Source: Herbinix sp.
Lineage (GTDB): Bacteria > Bacillota > Clostridia > Lachnospirales > Lachnospiraceae
Reading direction: 5' to 3'
Assembly: GCA_029238935.1 (NCBI GenBank)
Contig: JAQZBN010000051.1
Span: 1 to 53,354 of the forward strand
DNA: 53,354 nt
Below, one piece after another: positions 1 to 8,391 of the stretch. Position 1 is the stretch's first letter. Each line of letters starts with the position of its first letter. The translations under genes and the position numbers were made by a program. The notes under the pieces are model-generated. The model was given only the letters and a program-made list of their open reading frames with translations, made no database searches and was not told where the DNA came from.

Positions 1-6
1 CCATTT

Positions 7-40
7 TTGCGGGTTCTTCGGAATCCGCAATTTTGTTTTA
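7..40 (+). terminator. Rho-independent terminator of an upstream gene
   Basis: An 8-bp stem (GCGGGTTC with GAATCCGC, one G-T pair) closes a TTCG tetraloop at 9-28 and is followed by TTTTGTTTTA. It would end a plus-strand gene lying before the window. Confidence 0.75.
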
Positions 41-97
41 TATCAGAAAAAGAGGGCTGCTGCTCAACTAACTTACAGTTAGTTTTGCAACAGCCCC
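41..97 (-). terminator. Terminator of the sigma/anti-sigma operon
   Basis: The arms at 54-63 and 87-96 pair as GGGCTGCTGC with GCAACAGCCC. Read on the minus strand the hairpin is followed by TCTTTTTCTG. It lies just after the anti-sigma stop codon. Confidence 0.8.
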
Positions 98-107
98 TTC
101 TTGCGTT

Positions 108-1079
108 TTATTCTATCACAAATTCCTGAGTACCCATAAAACCTGGAGCTATTTCATATTTTTCAAAGCAGACAACCGGTTTACCGTTATCATTCAGATA
201 GAATGTAGTATACTCATCAACGGATGTAAATCCATCAATATCTGATGTATCGTTAGCTGTTATACCCCAGTATACCATATTCGGATCCTCATCAGCTCTT
301 TCCTTCATTTGTGTTGTTATACTGGTATTTGCAATCTCTACAAAATCGTTTCCCAGAACATCCTTCAAGGTAAGCTTCCTGTTATCTTTCAGATCAAGAT
401 TGTAGTAGAACTTTATATCATATGCACCATACCAACTCTCATCTGCGGCAAGGACAAGTGAAAGAAGATTCCCCTGATGATATGTTAGTGTATAATCAAC
501 TTTAATATTCAAATCTCGATTAGCCCATTCCTCCTCAGTACCACCAGTAGAAATAAAAGCATCTTTATCTACCTGCATTCTGCTTTTTGCATCTGAAAGA
601 TAATCATTCACGATTTTATCAATCTCTGTGTTGATATCTGTAACAAACGTATCATCACTTCCTGCAGGATCTCCTGTGTATGCATTATCTTTTAATCCAT
701 TATCGATACTCTGCTCCCGGTTCGCAAATCTTTCGTCCGTAATTGCAGGAACATTAACGGAGATATTCAAATTATCCTCAGATATATGATAGGAACGAAT
801 CGTCAGCACCTTGGTAATTTCCCCTATGATAGGTAGGTTATTCACGGTTTGAGCGAAGGTTTCATTTGAGTTTAAAGCAATCATAAAGCAGACCACTGCT
901 GCGGTGGCTGCTGCCATGGTAAGTCTGAACTTTATACCATGATTTTTTCGTACAGTATTTATTGATAGATCGCTCGTTGTCTGTGTATATTTGTTGATTG
1001 AATCTTTCACTGCCTGCTCCAATTCATTTGGAATCTCGATTCTATCGTATATTTTCTTTCCTTCCTTTAATTTATTCAT
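108..1079 (-). CDS. RsiV-like membrane anti-sigma factor (DUF3298)
   Basis: Membrane-anchored anti-sigma factor that should hold the ECF sigma factor encoded just upstream. Residues 1-50 are a short cytoplasmic, sigma-binding type segment; a single membrane helix spans about 52-69 (LTMAAATAAVVCFMIAL); the rest is extracytoplasmic. The C-terminal part (YHQGNLLSLVLAADESWYG, then FYYNLDLKDNRKLTLKDVL) is typical of DUF3298, the domain of RsiV, which in Bacillus binds lysozyme and triggers proteolytic release of SigV. The gene overlaps the sigma gene by 8 bp, so the two are translationally coupled. I chose the ATG at 1079 because GGAGG lies 6 nt before it; the ATG at 1085 has no room for a ribosome site. 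The lysozyme signal is an inference from family. Confidence 0.85.
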   Translation of the reverse strand: MNKLKEGKKIYDRIEIPNELEQAVKDSINKYTQTTSDLSINTVRKNHGIKFRLTMAAATAAVVCFMIALNSNETFAQTVNNLPIIGEITKVLTIRSYHISEDNLNISVNVPAITDERFANREQSIDNGLKDNAYTGDPAGSDDTFVTDINTEIDKIVNDYLSDAKSRMQVDKDAFISTGGTEEEWANRDLNIKVDYTLTYHQGNLLSLVLAADESWYGAYDIKFYYNLDLKDNRKLTLKDVLGNDFVEIANTSITTQMKERADEDPNMVYWGITANDTSDIDGFTSVDEYTTFYLNDNGKPVVCFEKYEIAPGFMGTQEFVIE

Positions 1080-1563
1080 TTTCATCCTCCATTTCTTTCC
1101 TTAAGCGCCGTAGCGCTGTATATAATCTTGTTTTCACCGTGCTTAGATTTACATCTAAGGATTGGGATATCTCTTTTAAGGTCAATTCTTCAAAATAGTG
1201 AAGTATGACAACTGCCTTTAAATGTTCAGGTAATTCACATACCTTCTGATAGATTTCGGGCTTCGCTTCATAAGCCTCTTCATAGTATGTGTCTTCCCTT
1301 ATTTCAGCGGGTTCACATAAAATCTCTCTTTTGTACTTGTTCAGGTAGAGTAAACACTCGTTGATCAGAATTCTATAAAACCAGGTTTTTATCGCATTCT
1401 CATTTCTCAGTCCACCGTAATTCTCCAGCCCCTTACAGATAGCATTCTGGACGATATCAAGGGCGGCTTCCTTTTGGTATGCGTAACAATAAGCGATTCT
1501 ATAGAACTTATTCTGATTTTGAATAATGTACTCTACCAGTTTATCATAATTAGATATATTCAA
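1072..1563 (-). CDS. ECF-type RNA polymerase sigma factor (SigV-like)
   Basis: Extracytoplasmic-function sigma factor of 163 residues, the usual size. Region 2 covers about residues 10-75 (FYRIAYCYAYQKEAALDIVQ, then TWFYRILINECL, the helix that opens and reads the -10). Region 4 covers about 110-158 (LTLKEISQSLDVNLSTVKTR), the helix-turn-helix for the -35. There is no region 1 or 3. It is followed by its own RsiV-like anti-sigma gene with an overlapping start, the standard pair for envelope stress. Autoregulation is usual in such pairs, but I could not identify a convincing ECF promoter upstream. The start has only a weak, distant AAAGGA; an in-frame TTG two codons earlier is an alternative. 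Confidence 0.9.
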   Translation of the reverse strand: MNISNYDKLVEYIIQNQNKFYRIAYCYAYQKEAALDIVQNAICKGLENYGGLRNENAIKTWFYRILINECLLYLNKYKREILCEPAEIREDTYYEEAYEAKPEIYQKVCELPEHLKAVVILHYFEELTLKEISQSLDVNLSTVKTRLYTALRRLRKEMEDENE

Positions 1564-1878
1564 GTTTTTCAGTTTTCCTTTCCCTGTGAGCTCATATTTT
1601 TTTTTCTGTATACATAATATAGATAAATTTGAAGGAAAAAAAGTTTGAGTTAATTCTATTTTTATTTAATAGGTTTATAAGTTTTTGAACGGCGGCTAGT
1701 ATAATTTATTATTAGTAAATAATATAATTCCTTCATGTATACGAACGTACTCATTAAAATGTCTTGAAAGTCAATAATTATAAGGCTTTTTTCATATGCA
1801 GATATGGTGTGTGTAGTTAAATATATAAACATGATGATGACGAAAAAAGTAATTTGCAAACGGATGGTAGTAATCTTC
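1564..1878. other. AT-rich intergenic region, no gene recognised
   Basis: This stretch separates the divergent sigma operon and the MATE remnant. It is strongly AT-rich with long T and A runs around 1598 and 1640. A 65-codon minus-strand reading frame (1662-1859) has no ribosome site and no recognisable sequence. Confidence 0.5.
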
Positions 1879-1907
1879 TTGACCCCCCGGTTTCATAGGC
1901 GTATAAT
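1879..1907 (+). promoter_or_regulatory. Sigma-A type promoter before the MATE remnant
   Basis: TTGACC at 1879-1884 and TATAAT at 1902-1907 are separated by exactly 17 bp. This near-consensus promoter still faces the degraded MATE gene and the serine hydrolase and may transcribe the latter. Confidence 0.75.
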
Positions 1908-1951
1908 CGTGATTCACGGCATTAAAATAATACCGCGAGATTAACTGCCAG

Positions 1952-2250
1952 GTGGTAGTGTATTATGAAAATGACTTTCTTAAGCAAGATCTTGAACGAC
2001 ATCGAGAATTAATCCTAGATGGTCCGGTATCGACCACAATTTTACTACTATCGCTTCCAACACTCATGATGGGCTTAATTATGTCTGCAATTCCCATGAT
2101 TGGCGGCCTTTTATTAAATAATATCAGCGGCATTGGCACAGGGTATGAGCGTGGTGGCCATGGCTATTAAAGGGCAGTCCAATGGCATGGACGATTTTGC
2201 AGCCGGGCGGCGAGTAGCGACTCAGATGATATTGTACATTGGGATCCAAT
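1952..2250 (+). pseudogene. MATE-family efflux transporter, N-terminal remnant
   Basis: Two reading frames together resemble the first ~90 residues of a MATE (MatE) multidrug/sodium antiporter. The first (1952-2170) reads FLKQDLERHRELILDGPV and then the hydrophobic LPTLMMGLIMSAIPMIGGLL. The second (from 2133) continues in another frame with AQGMSVVAMAIKGQSNGMDD and RRVATQMILYIG, the following MATE segment. A frameshift therefore lies near 2133-2150, and homology stops near 2250. The remaining ~350 residues of a normal 450-residue transporter are missing, and the sequence runs straight into a serine hydrolase. A strong promoter remains upstream. Cannot function as a transporter. Confidence 0.75.
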
Positions 2251-2397
2251 ATGTTTATATAATGATGAAAAGCGATCAATCAGCGATAAGACAAGAATTA
2301 TCTAATGGGTTCGAAGTGGCAGGACACGCTAACAGACGGAGCGTAACACTGCGATAGTTTTTACAAGGAAAAGAACATACCCGGTGTTGGATGTGCA

Positions 2398-3474
2398 ATG
2401 TATTATAAGCATAAGCCGGTTTTTGAGCACTATTCGGGTTTTTCGGATGTGGAAAATCAAGTCTCGTTCGGGATGGACACGATTTTCAGGCTTTATTCTG
2501 CAACCAAACTAGTAACAGTATCAGCAATTATGCAGCTTATGGAAGCTAATAAATTCAAACTAAGCGATCCACTTTATGCATATATTCCAGAATATCGGTA
2601 TATGACTGTACGGCACCAACTTGAGGATGGCACTGAGGAACTTCGTTCTTCTACAACGGATATTACCATCGAACATCTGCTGAGTATGACGGCAGGAATT
2701 GGAGGTTTTATCACCAAAGATACCCAGAAGGTCATTGATGAGACAAAAGGAGAAGGAAAGACACTTGATGTAATCCGTGCACTTGCGAAGGAACCGCTGT
2801 TTTTCGAGCCGGGTACGCATTTTAAATACAGTGCTTGCCACGACATACTTGGAGGACTCATCGAGGTTCTTTCGGGAAAACGGTTAGGCGATTATTTTAA
2901 AGAGAACATTTTCGACAGGATCGGTATGAAGGACACCTCATTTACCCTCAAGGACGAAAAACGGTTCTGCAAGCTATACAATAATTTTAACGGTAAGACG
3001 AATACTGCCGAGAGCATTGGAGAAAGTTTCAATCTCAAACCGAGCCGAGCCTATGAGAGCGGTGGTGGCGGACTTTTTTCCACAGTCTCCGATTACATAC
3101 TGTTTACCGAGGCACTCTGCAATTACGGTCTTGCTTCGAATGGTGAGCGCATCCTGAACAGAAAGACAATCAGCGAGATGAGGACAAAGCGCCTTTGCGA
3201 AGAAGCGCAGAAGGATTTCGAGCGTTTCGGGGGCGTAAGTAAGAGTGGCTACAGTTACGGTCTTGGAGTGCGAACTCTTGTCAGTCGCGAGGACAATAAT
3301 GCTCTAAGCCAGAACGGTGAATTTGGTTGGGACGGCGCACGGGGGTGCTATGTCGTCGTCGATCCTGAATCGGAAGTCGCACTTTTCTACGCGCAGCAGG
3401 AAGGTGGTTCGCAGTGGTGGCGCTGGCATGGTACGGTGCGTAACTACGCCTATGCAAGTATCTGGAGTGATTAA
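2398..3474 (+). CDS. Beta-lactamase-family serine hydrolase, N-terminally truncated
   Basis: Serine hydrolase of the beta-lactamase/penicillin-binding family (class C-like; esterase or D-Ala peptidase activities are known for the family). The nucleophile motif S34-A-T-K37 is present, as are FKYSACHDILGG (the Tyr motif region) and the C-terminal GWDGARGCYVVVDPE block. There is no signal peptide. The frame extends upstream without a start codon as FYKEKNIPGVGCA, the usual family beginning, until a stop at 2344, so the true N-terminus was lost in the deletion that joined it to the MATE remnant. The ATG at 2398 has no clear ribosome site. Base composition of the 3' two thirds looks more GC-rich than its neighbours, which hints at transfer. 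It may be a pseudogene. Confidence 0.65.
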   Translation: MYYKHKPVFEHYSGFSDVENQVSFGMDTIFRLYSATKLVTVSAIMQLMEANKFKLSDPLYAYIPEYRYMTVRHQLEDGTEELRSSTTDITIEHLLSMTAGIGGFITKDTQKVIDETKGEGKTLDVIRALAKEPLFFEPGTHFKYSACHDILGGLIEVLSGKRLGDYFKENIFDRIGMKDTSFTLKDEKRFCKLYNNFNGKTNTAESIGESFNLKPSRAYESGGGGLFSTVSDYILFTEALCNYGLASNGERILNRKTISEMRTKRLCEEAQKDFERFGGVSKSGYSYGLGVRTLVSREDNNALSQNGEFGWDGARGCYVVVDPESEVALFYAQQEGGSQWWRWHGTVRNYAYASIWSD

Positions 3475-3617
3475 TACTTAAATATTATCATCCCGGTTCC
3501 TAGCATTCTTCTTATATCCAGTGTTTGCATTAGTGCATTCCTCTGCGCATGTAAAAATAAGAGCTTGTATTGATTGTAAGATTTTTATTTTGTTCTTAAT
3601 TATATATAACCATAAAA

Positions 3618-3671
3618 AAAGCACTACAAATGTTGATTGATTTTCTCTGACATTTGGAATGCTTTTCTTTA
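3618..3671. terminator. Bidirectional terminator between convergent genes
   Basis: A 16-bp stem with two mismatches pairs 3618-3633 with 3650-3665. It is followed by TCTTT on the plus strand and by a run of seven T on the minus strand. It serves the serine hydrolase and the AraC gene, which converge here. Nothing else is visible in the 3475-3793 gap. Confidence 0.75.
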
Positions 3672-3793
3672 TTTATAACCAAGATTATGGTGTTATTAAG
3701 AGGTATTTAGCAACAGTCACTTAGATTAGTATATAAATTTCAGTAGATCGAAATATTGGACTTGCACTCTTACGATGATGTAATATTAATTTC

Positions 3794-4642
3794 CTATTTC
3801 ATTTTTATCGGCACATGTATTTCCATAACGGAGTTAGTATCCGTATGGCAACGCAAATCATAATACTCAAAATCAAGCTTCGTATCGTCAAAGACATAGC
3901 AGCTTTTTGGAAGCCATTCTTCAAAGATATACTTCCAGGTATCCCGGATTGCAATTTCAGCCTCATGATTTTTAGTATCAGCCGGTGGAGTTGTAAATAC
4001 TGCGTATTGAGCTGCAGGAACGATGATCTTAAACAAGTCATCAGGAATTTGTGAAAAATCATCGCAATCCGCACACATTACATAATCGAAGGATTTATTG
4101 TTGTCACTTGAATAGAAAAAGCAATATTCACCGTGTTTCTTCGGCTTTACTACTTCATCAAGCAGGGTTTCTACACGGGTTCCGTTTATCAACAACATAG
4201 ATTCATCATTATCGTAAAATGTAGGTGCTTGGAATGCTGCCAAATTATTAGTATCTTTTTTAAGGATGTATCCAGCAAGTTTAAATTCTGGTCTGTCAAT
4301 TATAGTAGGATTCATTATAAAACCTCCGTTATTTTTTATTTTTTTAGGTGTGATGCCGTACACCTTTTTAAATGCCTTTAGAAATCCTGTATGTGTTTCG
4401 TATCCGGACATTATCGCAGCATCTAGAATACTCATCCCGACGGTTATTTGAGATATCGCAGTTTGTAAACGTCTGTTTCTAATATAATCCATTACCGTTA
4501 TACCGACGTAGGTTTTAAAAATTCGGTGAAAATGGCTTGGAGATACTGCACATTCATATGCGATTGTGTCGACACTCAAGTTCTGATCAAGATTTTTATC
4601 TATATAGTGTAATGCTTTGTATATTATATTGCTGTATTGTAT
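3794..4642 (-). CDS. AraC-family regulator with GyrI-like effector domain, apparent ATA start
   Basis: Transcription regulator of 282 residues. The N-terminal two-helix AraC DNA-binding domain (about 5-105) includes NLSVDTIAYECAVSPSHFHR and GYETHTGFLKAFKKVYGITP. The remainder is a GyrI-like (AraC effector-binding) domain that binds small molecules (FKLAGYILKKDT; YCFFYSSDN; IRDTWKYIFEEWLP). A TTG at 4579 would cut off the first helix. The frame continues upstream as YKALHYIDKNLDQN, which is normal AraC sequence, up to a stop codon next to the ribosome site. The only codon 7 nt after the excellent GGAGG is ATA at 4642. Translation may start at ATA, or an ATG has mutated. The divergent upstream gene is a radical SAM protein. 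Confidence 0.8.
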   Translation of the reverse strand: MQYSNIIYKALHYIDKNLDQNLSVDTIAYECAVSPSHFHRIFKTYVGITVMDYIRNRRLQTAISQITVGMSILDAAIMSGYETHTGFLKAFKKVYGITPKKIKNNGGFIMNPTIIDRPEFKLAGYILKKDTNNLAAFQAPTFYDNDESMLLINGTRVETLLDEVVKPKKHGEYCFFYSSDNNKSFDYVMCADCDDFSQIPDDLFKIIVPAAQYAVFTTPPADTKNHEAEIAIRDTWKYIFEEWLPKSCYVFDDTKLDFEYYDLRCHTDTNSVMEIHVPIKMK

Positions 4643-4930
4643 GCTATCACCTCCAATGTTTCAGCTCTTAAGAGATTAACTACATTATAACACAGTCATT
4701 CATTTATTCTATTCCAAGAGTATCATAATACTTAACCCATACTAGAATTAAAGTGGTATAATAGACTTAGGTAAATTAATTTAACATAATTTATTATAGA
4801 AAATTTACCGATAAGAGAGGTATATTTTAGTTAATCATTTATAACGAATGATTCAAGAATAATATATGATTGAACTAAGTTATACTCGTACTAATGTATT
4901 GCGAATAACATATTAAGAGGAGTTAAGTGA

Positions 4931-5806
4931 TTGAAAAAATATAAGAAAATATATATTGAAATAACCAATGTATGTAATCTCCGTTGTGACTTTTGTCCGC
5001 AAACGCGAAGAAAACCAGATTTTATGAGTATTGATATGTTCTGTAAAATATTGGATCAAATAAAAGATCATACAGAATATATATATCTACATGTAAAAGG
5101 TGAGCCGCTTCTTCATCCTGAGATCGATCAGTTTTTAGATATATGCTATGATAAAGGATTTAAAGTTAATATAACCACAAATGGAACATTGATCAATAAA
5201 GTGAAAGATAAGCTTTTATTAAAACCTGCGCTAAGAATGATAAACTTCTCGCTTCATAGTTTTGATGGGAATGAAGGAGCACAGAACAAAGAAGAATACT
5301 TGTATAATATTTTGTCTTTTACAAAGGAAGCCTTAAAAAGAACGGAGACTATGATAGCCTTAAGACTCTGGAATTATGAAGAAGATAATTCGATTAATTT
5401 AGAGAAAAAGAAAAACGATGCAATGTTGGCTGCGATAGAGAAAGAATTCAATCTGGATGATAGAATACTGGAGCAAGTCTTACCGGGTAAGGGGATAAAA
5501 ATAGCCGATAGAATATATCTAAACCAAGATCATCAATTTCAATGGCCGGATTTAAAAGAAAACGAAGACGATGGGAAAGGTTTTTGTTATGGACTTCGTA
5601 ATCAGGTAGCTATTTTGGTCGATGGAACGGTGGTACCTTGCTGTTTAGACGGAGAGGGAGTTATTGCTTTAGGAAACATAAATACAACTCATTTTTCAGA
5701 AATAGTAGAAAGTAAAAGAGCATGTAATATTTTTGACGGTTTTTCCAGAAGAGAAGCGGTTGAGGAACTTTGCAGAAAGTGTGGATATAGGAAAAAGTTC
5801 GGTTGA
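4931..5806 (+). CDS. Radical SAM/SPASM domain protein
   Basis: Radical S-adenosylmethionine enzyme of 291 residues. The [4Fe-4S] motif is C15-x3-C19-x2-C22 (CNLRCDFC), followed by HVKGEPLLHP and NITTNGTLI, typical of the half-barrel. The C-terminal third is a SPASM region with cysteines in FCYGLRNQ, VPCCLDGEG and ELCRKCGY, which normally bind auxiliary clusters. SPASM enzymes often modify peptides or act as anaerobic sulfatase-type maturases; no precursor peptide, sulfatase or peptidase is visible nearby, so the substrate is unknown. It starts at TTG with AGAGGAG just upstream. It may be transcribed with the small gene that follows 170 bp downstream. Confidence 0.85.
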   Translation: MKKYKKIYIEITNVCNLRCDFCPQTRRKPDFMSIDMFCKILDQIKDHTEYIYLHVKGEPLLHPEIDQFLDICYDKGFKVNITTNGTLINKVKDKLLLKPALRMINFSLHSFDGNEGAQNKEEYLYNILSFTKEALKRTETMIALRLWNYEEDNSINLEKKKNDAMLAAIEKEFNLDDRILEQVLPGKGIKIADRIYLNQDHQFQWPDLKENEDDGKGFCYGLRNQVAILVDGTVVPCCLDGEGVIALGNINTTHFSEIVESKRACNIFDGFSRREAVEELCRKCGYRKKFG

Positions 5807-5976
5807 TAAGGCTTTATGTATTGATTGAGTGATTGCAATGAATTATATTGTTGCACTCATACATACATAGGTTGGTATTGTTTTTCATAATCATTTAGAG
5901 TATACTTATTTTAGGAAAGAGGCTATTGTAAAAGAATGGTATATGATAATAATAAATAAAGAAGAGAGAATATAAT

Positions 5977-6450
5977 ATGTTAGAGTTTTATACAAAAAAC
6001 ACGGTTCAAGTTTTGTGGCAGAGGCCTCTTATTAGTAGGATTAATGAAGAGCTGAACAATCTTTTTAAGCTAAAGGAAGATATGGAGATTTATAAAACGA
6101 AGCATTATTATATTTTTATGGAAAATGATAAAAAAGTCATCCCAGTTTATGGTGAAATGTATGAGATTGATAAACCTACTAATTTAGAGGTTGCGAAAAA
6201 TTATACCAGTGACATGGATATTATGAAAAATCTCTGGCCGGATAAAAACTGTAAATTAACTGATACGGAGATAACGATTGTAAATGCTGACCAGCTCCTA
6301 TGCAAAGAACTGCAATGTGAGCCTTCTACGAATCTTCTTTGCGTTAGGCAGACTGTTACTTATAGAAATAAAGTCATTGGCGTTAATATATCTTATATGA
6401 ATCCTTCTCAGTGTGCCATACACATGGGAATGGAACCCAAAGTGATTTAA
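5977..6450 (+). CDS. Small UTRA/chorismate-lyase-fold-like protein, function unknown
   Basis: A 157-residue soluble protein that I do not recognise with certainty. The C-terminal half (VNADQLLCKELQCEPSTNLL, then CVRQTVTYRNKVIGVNISY) has the pattern of a UTRA ligand-binding domain: an Asp-x-x-Leu, a short domain turn, then a VxR strand and a final strand. UTRA domains normally sit behind a GntR DNA-binding domain, but none is present here, and the N-terminal part (RPLISRINEELNNLFKLKED) has no helix-turn-helix. It could be a free-standing ligand-binding protein or a chorismate-lyase-fold enzyme. ATG is preceded by AGAGAG. A terminator follows. Confidence 0.5.
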   Translation: MLEFYTKNTVQVLWQRPLISRINEELNNLFKLKEDMEIYKTKHYYIFMENDKKVIPVYGEMYEIDKPTNLEVAKNYTSDMDIMKNLWPDKNCKLTDTEITIVNADQLLCKELQCEPSTNLLCVRQTVTYRNKVIGVNISYMNPSQCAIHMGMEPKVI

Positions 6451-6477
6451 CCTTTTAGAGATGAGTTAAGATAGTAC

Positions 6478-6531
6478 AAAAAAATCACCTTTCTGTTTTG
6501 ATTTAGTTAAAGACAGGAAGGTGATTTTTTT
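6478..6531. terminator. Bidirectional terminator
   Basis: Arms AAAATCACCTTTCTGT and ACAGGAAGGTGATTTT form a long stem flanked by A runs on one side and T runs on the other. It lies between the convergent UTRA-like and GH76 genes. Confidence 0.85.
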
Positions 6532-6589
6532 GCCCATACCGACTTTGTATTTCATGAAGACTAGTATAAATTAAGATTGGGTTTTTATA

Positions 6590-7939
6590 CTAATTCATAA
6601 GTGCAAGAAGGGCATACATCTCAGCATATGCAGATTGGGTTAACAGCTGTCGATCTTCTGCATAATTAGCATTAAAGCCAGTTGCCAAATTACTAGGAAG
6701 CATACCATAATAGTTCATATAATTATTGCTAGCATAATCAAGTGAAGTTTTTAAGACATCCATAAAGGGTGTAGTAAAATCACTATCATAGTGGGAAAGA
6801 GCCTCATAGCCCTCGATTAGTATTGCAATAAACCATGGATAGCCTTTATAATATTGAACATTATTATCTTCTTTCATAAAGACAGTATGGGATGTTGCAG
6901 CAGCTTTTTTTGCATCTATGTAGTATTCTTCTTCCTTCGTAATATCATAAAGAAGTAAATCTGCAAGTATCATGCTTCCTGTATTATAGGCATATAGATC
7001 TTTGTTAATAGAACCATTGATGCGAGTTCCATCGGGTTTAATCACAGTGTGGATACCATTATAATAGATGCCGGTATCACTGTTTTGCATCTGCTTGCAA
7101 AAGTCATAGAACTTTAAAGCCCAATTGAGATAGTTCTCATCTTGAGTAAGCTCATATAGTTTTACATTAACAATAATACTACATGCGTTAGCAGAAAGTC
7201 CACGCTCCAGTTCCTGTGGGGTTGCGTCTGTTCCAAGTCCGTTTTCATTCCATACAAGTCCGCCTATTTCTTCATTCCAGCCGGTATAAATAAAATTAGT
7301 TACTCTTATTGCTTCTGCTAGATATTCTTCATCACCAAATATTTCATAAGCAAAAAGCATATTTCGTGCAATCCAGATGTTATCATCAAAAAAGATATCG
7401 CCAATACCATTATTCAGAGAGGTTCCTCTAGCCGAGTTGTATTTAGCCAAGAGGTCGTTGGAATCAGCGTTTTTGTAGAATGCCAGATTATCAAGCATTG
7501 TCTGATACTCTTCCCGGATATTGGTATCAGTAGGGAAAAGTCTATTCATTTGATACATCATACCGAGAGCACCAAAATATGACCATAAATAAGCGGTTGA
7601 TGCTTCATTATCTTTCTTGGGATAGTATTCATGAAGAAAATATTGATCTTGATTTTTCTTATATAATTTTAATACATTCTCTAATAACTGTTTTGCTCTT
7701 TCTTCATTTGGTATTATGTTTGTTTCCACATCCTCTGTCTCTTCGTATTCTTTTTTTTCATCTTCTGATTCTTTTTCTTCGTTCTCTTTATTATTGGTAT
7801 CTTCTTTTAAGGTTGGTAGTATCGTATGTTCTGCCTGTCTTGGAGATGAATCCTCGCTAACATTATTATTACAAGCAGCTAATATACTTATATTTATGCA
7901 CATGACAAATAAGAGTAAAAATAAAATAATCTTTCTCAT
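6590..7939 (-). CDS. Glycoside hydrolase family 76 lipoprotein (alpha-1,6-mannanase type)
   Basis: Secreted, lipid-anchored glycosidase of 449 residues. The N-terminus is a lipoprotein signal ending at Cys23 (SILAAC). Residues ~27-75 are a very acidic Glu/Asp/Lys-rich linker. From ~85 on the sequence matches GH76: AYLWSYFGALGMMYQMNRLF, GDIFFDDNIWIARN, GWNEEIGGLVWNENG, LSANACSIIVNVKLYEL. The paired aspartates 185-186 are the known catalytic pair of GH76 endo-alpha-1,6-mannanases, which cut the backbone of yeast mannan. The ATG at 7939 follows AGGAGG. Its promoter contains the same palindrome as those of the GntR gene and the ABC operon, so mannan-derived sugar probably induces all three. Confidence 0.85.
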   Translation of the reverse strand: MRKIILFLLLFVMCINISILAACNNNVSEDSSPRQAEHTILPTLKEDTNNKENEEKESEDEKKEYEETEDVETNIIPNEERAKQLLENVLKLYKKNQDQYFLHEYYPKKDNEASTAYLWSYFGALGMMYQMNRLFPTDTNIREEYQTMLDNLAFYKNADSNDLLAKYNSARGTSLNNGIGDIFFDDNIWIARNMLFAYEIFGDEEYLAEAIRVTNFIYTGWNEEIGGLVWNENGLGTDATPQELERGLSANACSIIVNVKLYELTQDENYLNWALKFYDFCKQMQNSDTGIYYNGIHTVIKPDGTRINGSINKDLYAYNTGSMILADLLLYDITKEEEYYIDAKKAAATSHTVFMKEDNNVQYYKGYPWFIAILIEGYEALSHYDSDFTTPFMDVLKTSLDYASNNYMNYYGMLPSNLATGFNANYAEDRQLLTQSAYAEMYALLALMN

Positions 7940-7964
7940 TACTTCCTCCTTGATTTTTGAAGAT

Positions 7965-7993
7965 ATTGTATCATATGTTATTACATAGTTCAA
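7965..7993 (-). promoter_or_regulatory. GH76 promoter with embedded GntR-type operator
   Basis: On the minus strand TTGAAC (7993-7988) and TACAAT (7970-7965) are 17 bp apart. The spacer holds ATATGTTATTACATAG (plus strand, 7973-7988), a 14/16 match to the operator in the ABC operon promoter. A bound repressor would block RNA polymerase. Confidence 0.75.
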
Positions 7994-8240
7994 TATATAT
8001 TCCGTATTTAGTATTAAGACCAAAAAGTAATAACATTTAGATCGAAACGAATATCATTTATGAACAGCATAAATATCTTCCTATATAGCGAAGATATCTT
8101 CATATAGCAGATACACTAATAATGTTGTAGTAAATATCTCAGATTATGAAGACTCTATTTATGGCAGAATTTTTCCTTGATGAGTACTGGAGTGAATATA
8201 AAAAGCAATAAAGATATAGGGATAATAAAAACATAAGAGG

Positions 8241-8303
8241 AAAATCATATAAGCAAAAAATCACATAAGTAAAAAATCACATAAATAAAAAAATCATATA
8301 AGG
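8241..8303. repeat. Four tandem AT-rich units of 14-17 bp
   Basis: Four consecutive copies of a unit like AAAAAATCACATAAGT (8241-8254, 8255-8270, 8271-8286, 8287-8303), the middle two differing at one base. It lies between the GntR gene and the GH76 promoter. The units abut directly, so it is not a CRISPR array. Confidence 0.8.
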
Positions 8304-8326
8304 AAAATATAAACATAGGTAAAATA

Positions 8327-8369
8327 AAAAATTACAACCAACATGTCAAACAGTATGGTTGTAATTTTT
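8327..8369. terminator. Terminator of the GntR gene
   Basis: AAAATTACAACCA and TGGTTGTAATTTT arms form a perfect stem. The minus-strand exit has a long T tract. It stands between the regulator and the separately transcribed GH76 gene. Confidence 0.85.
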
Positions 8370-8391
8370 ATTATATAAATATTCTTGATCT

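Noticed and set aside
2560..2861. Two overlapping minus-strand frames within the serine hydrolase
   Set aside because: Shadow frames of a real gene; no start signals and no family features.
8241..8303. Possible CRISPR array
   Set aside because: Units are contiguous, short and without unique spacers; no cas genes are present.
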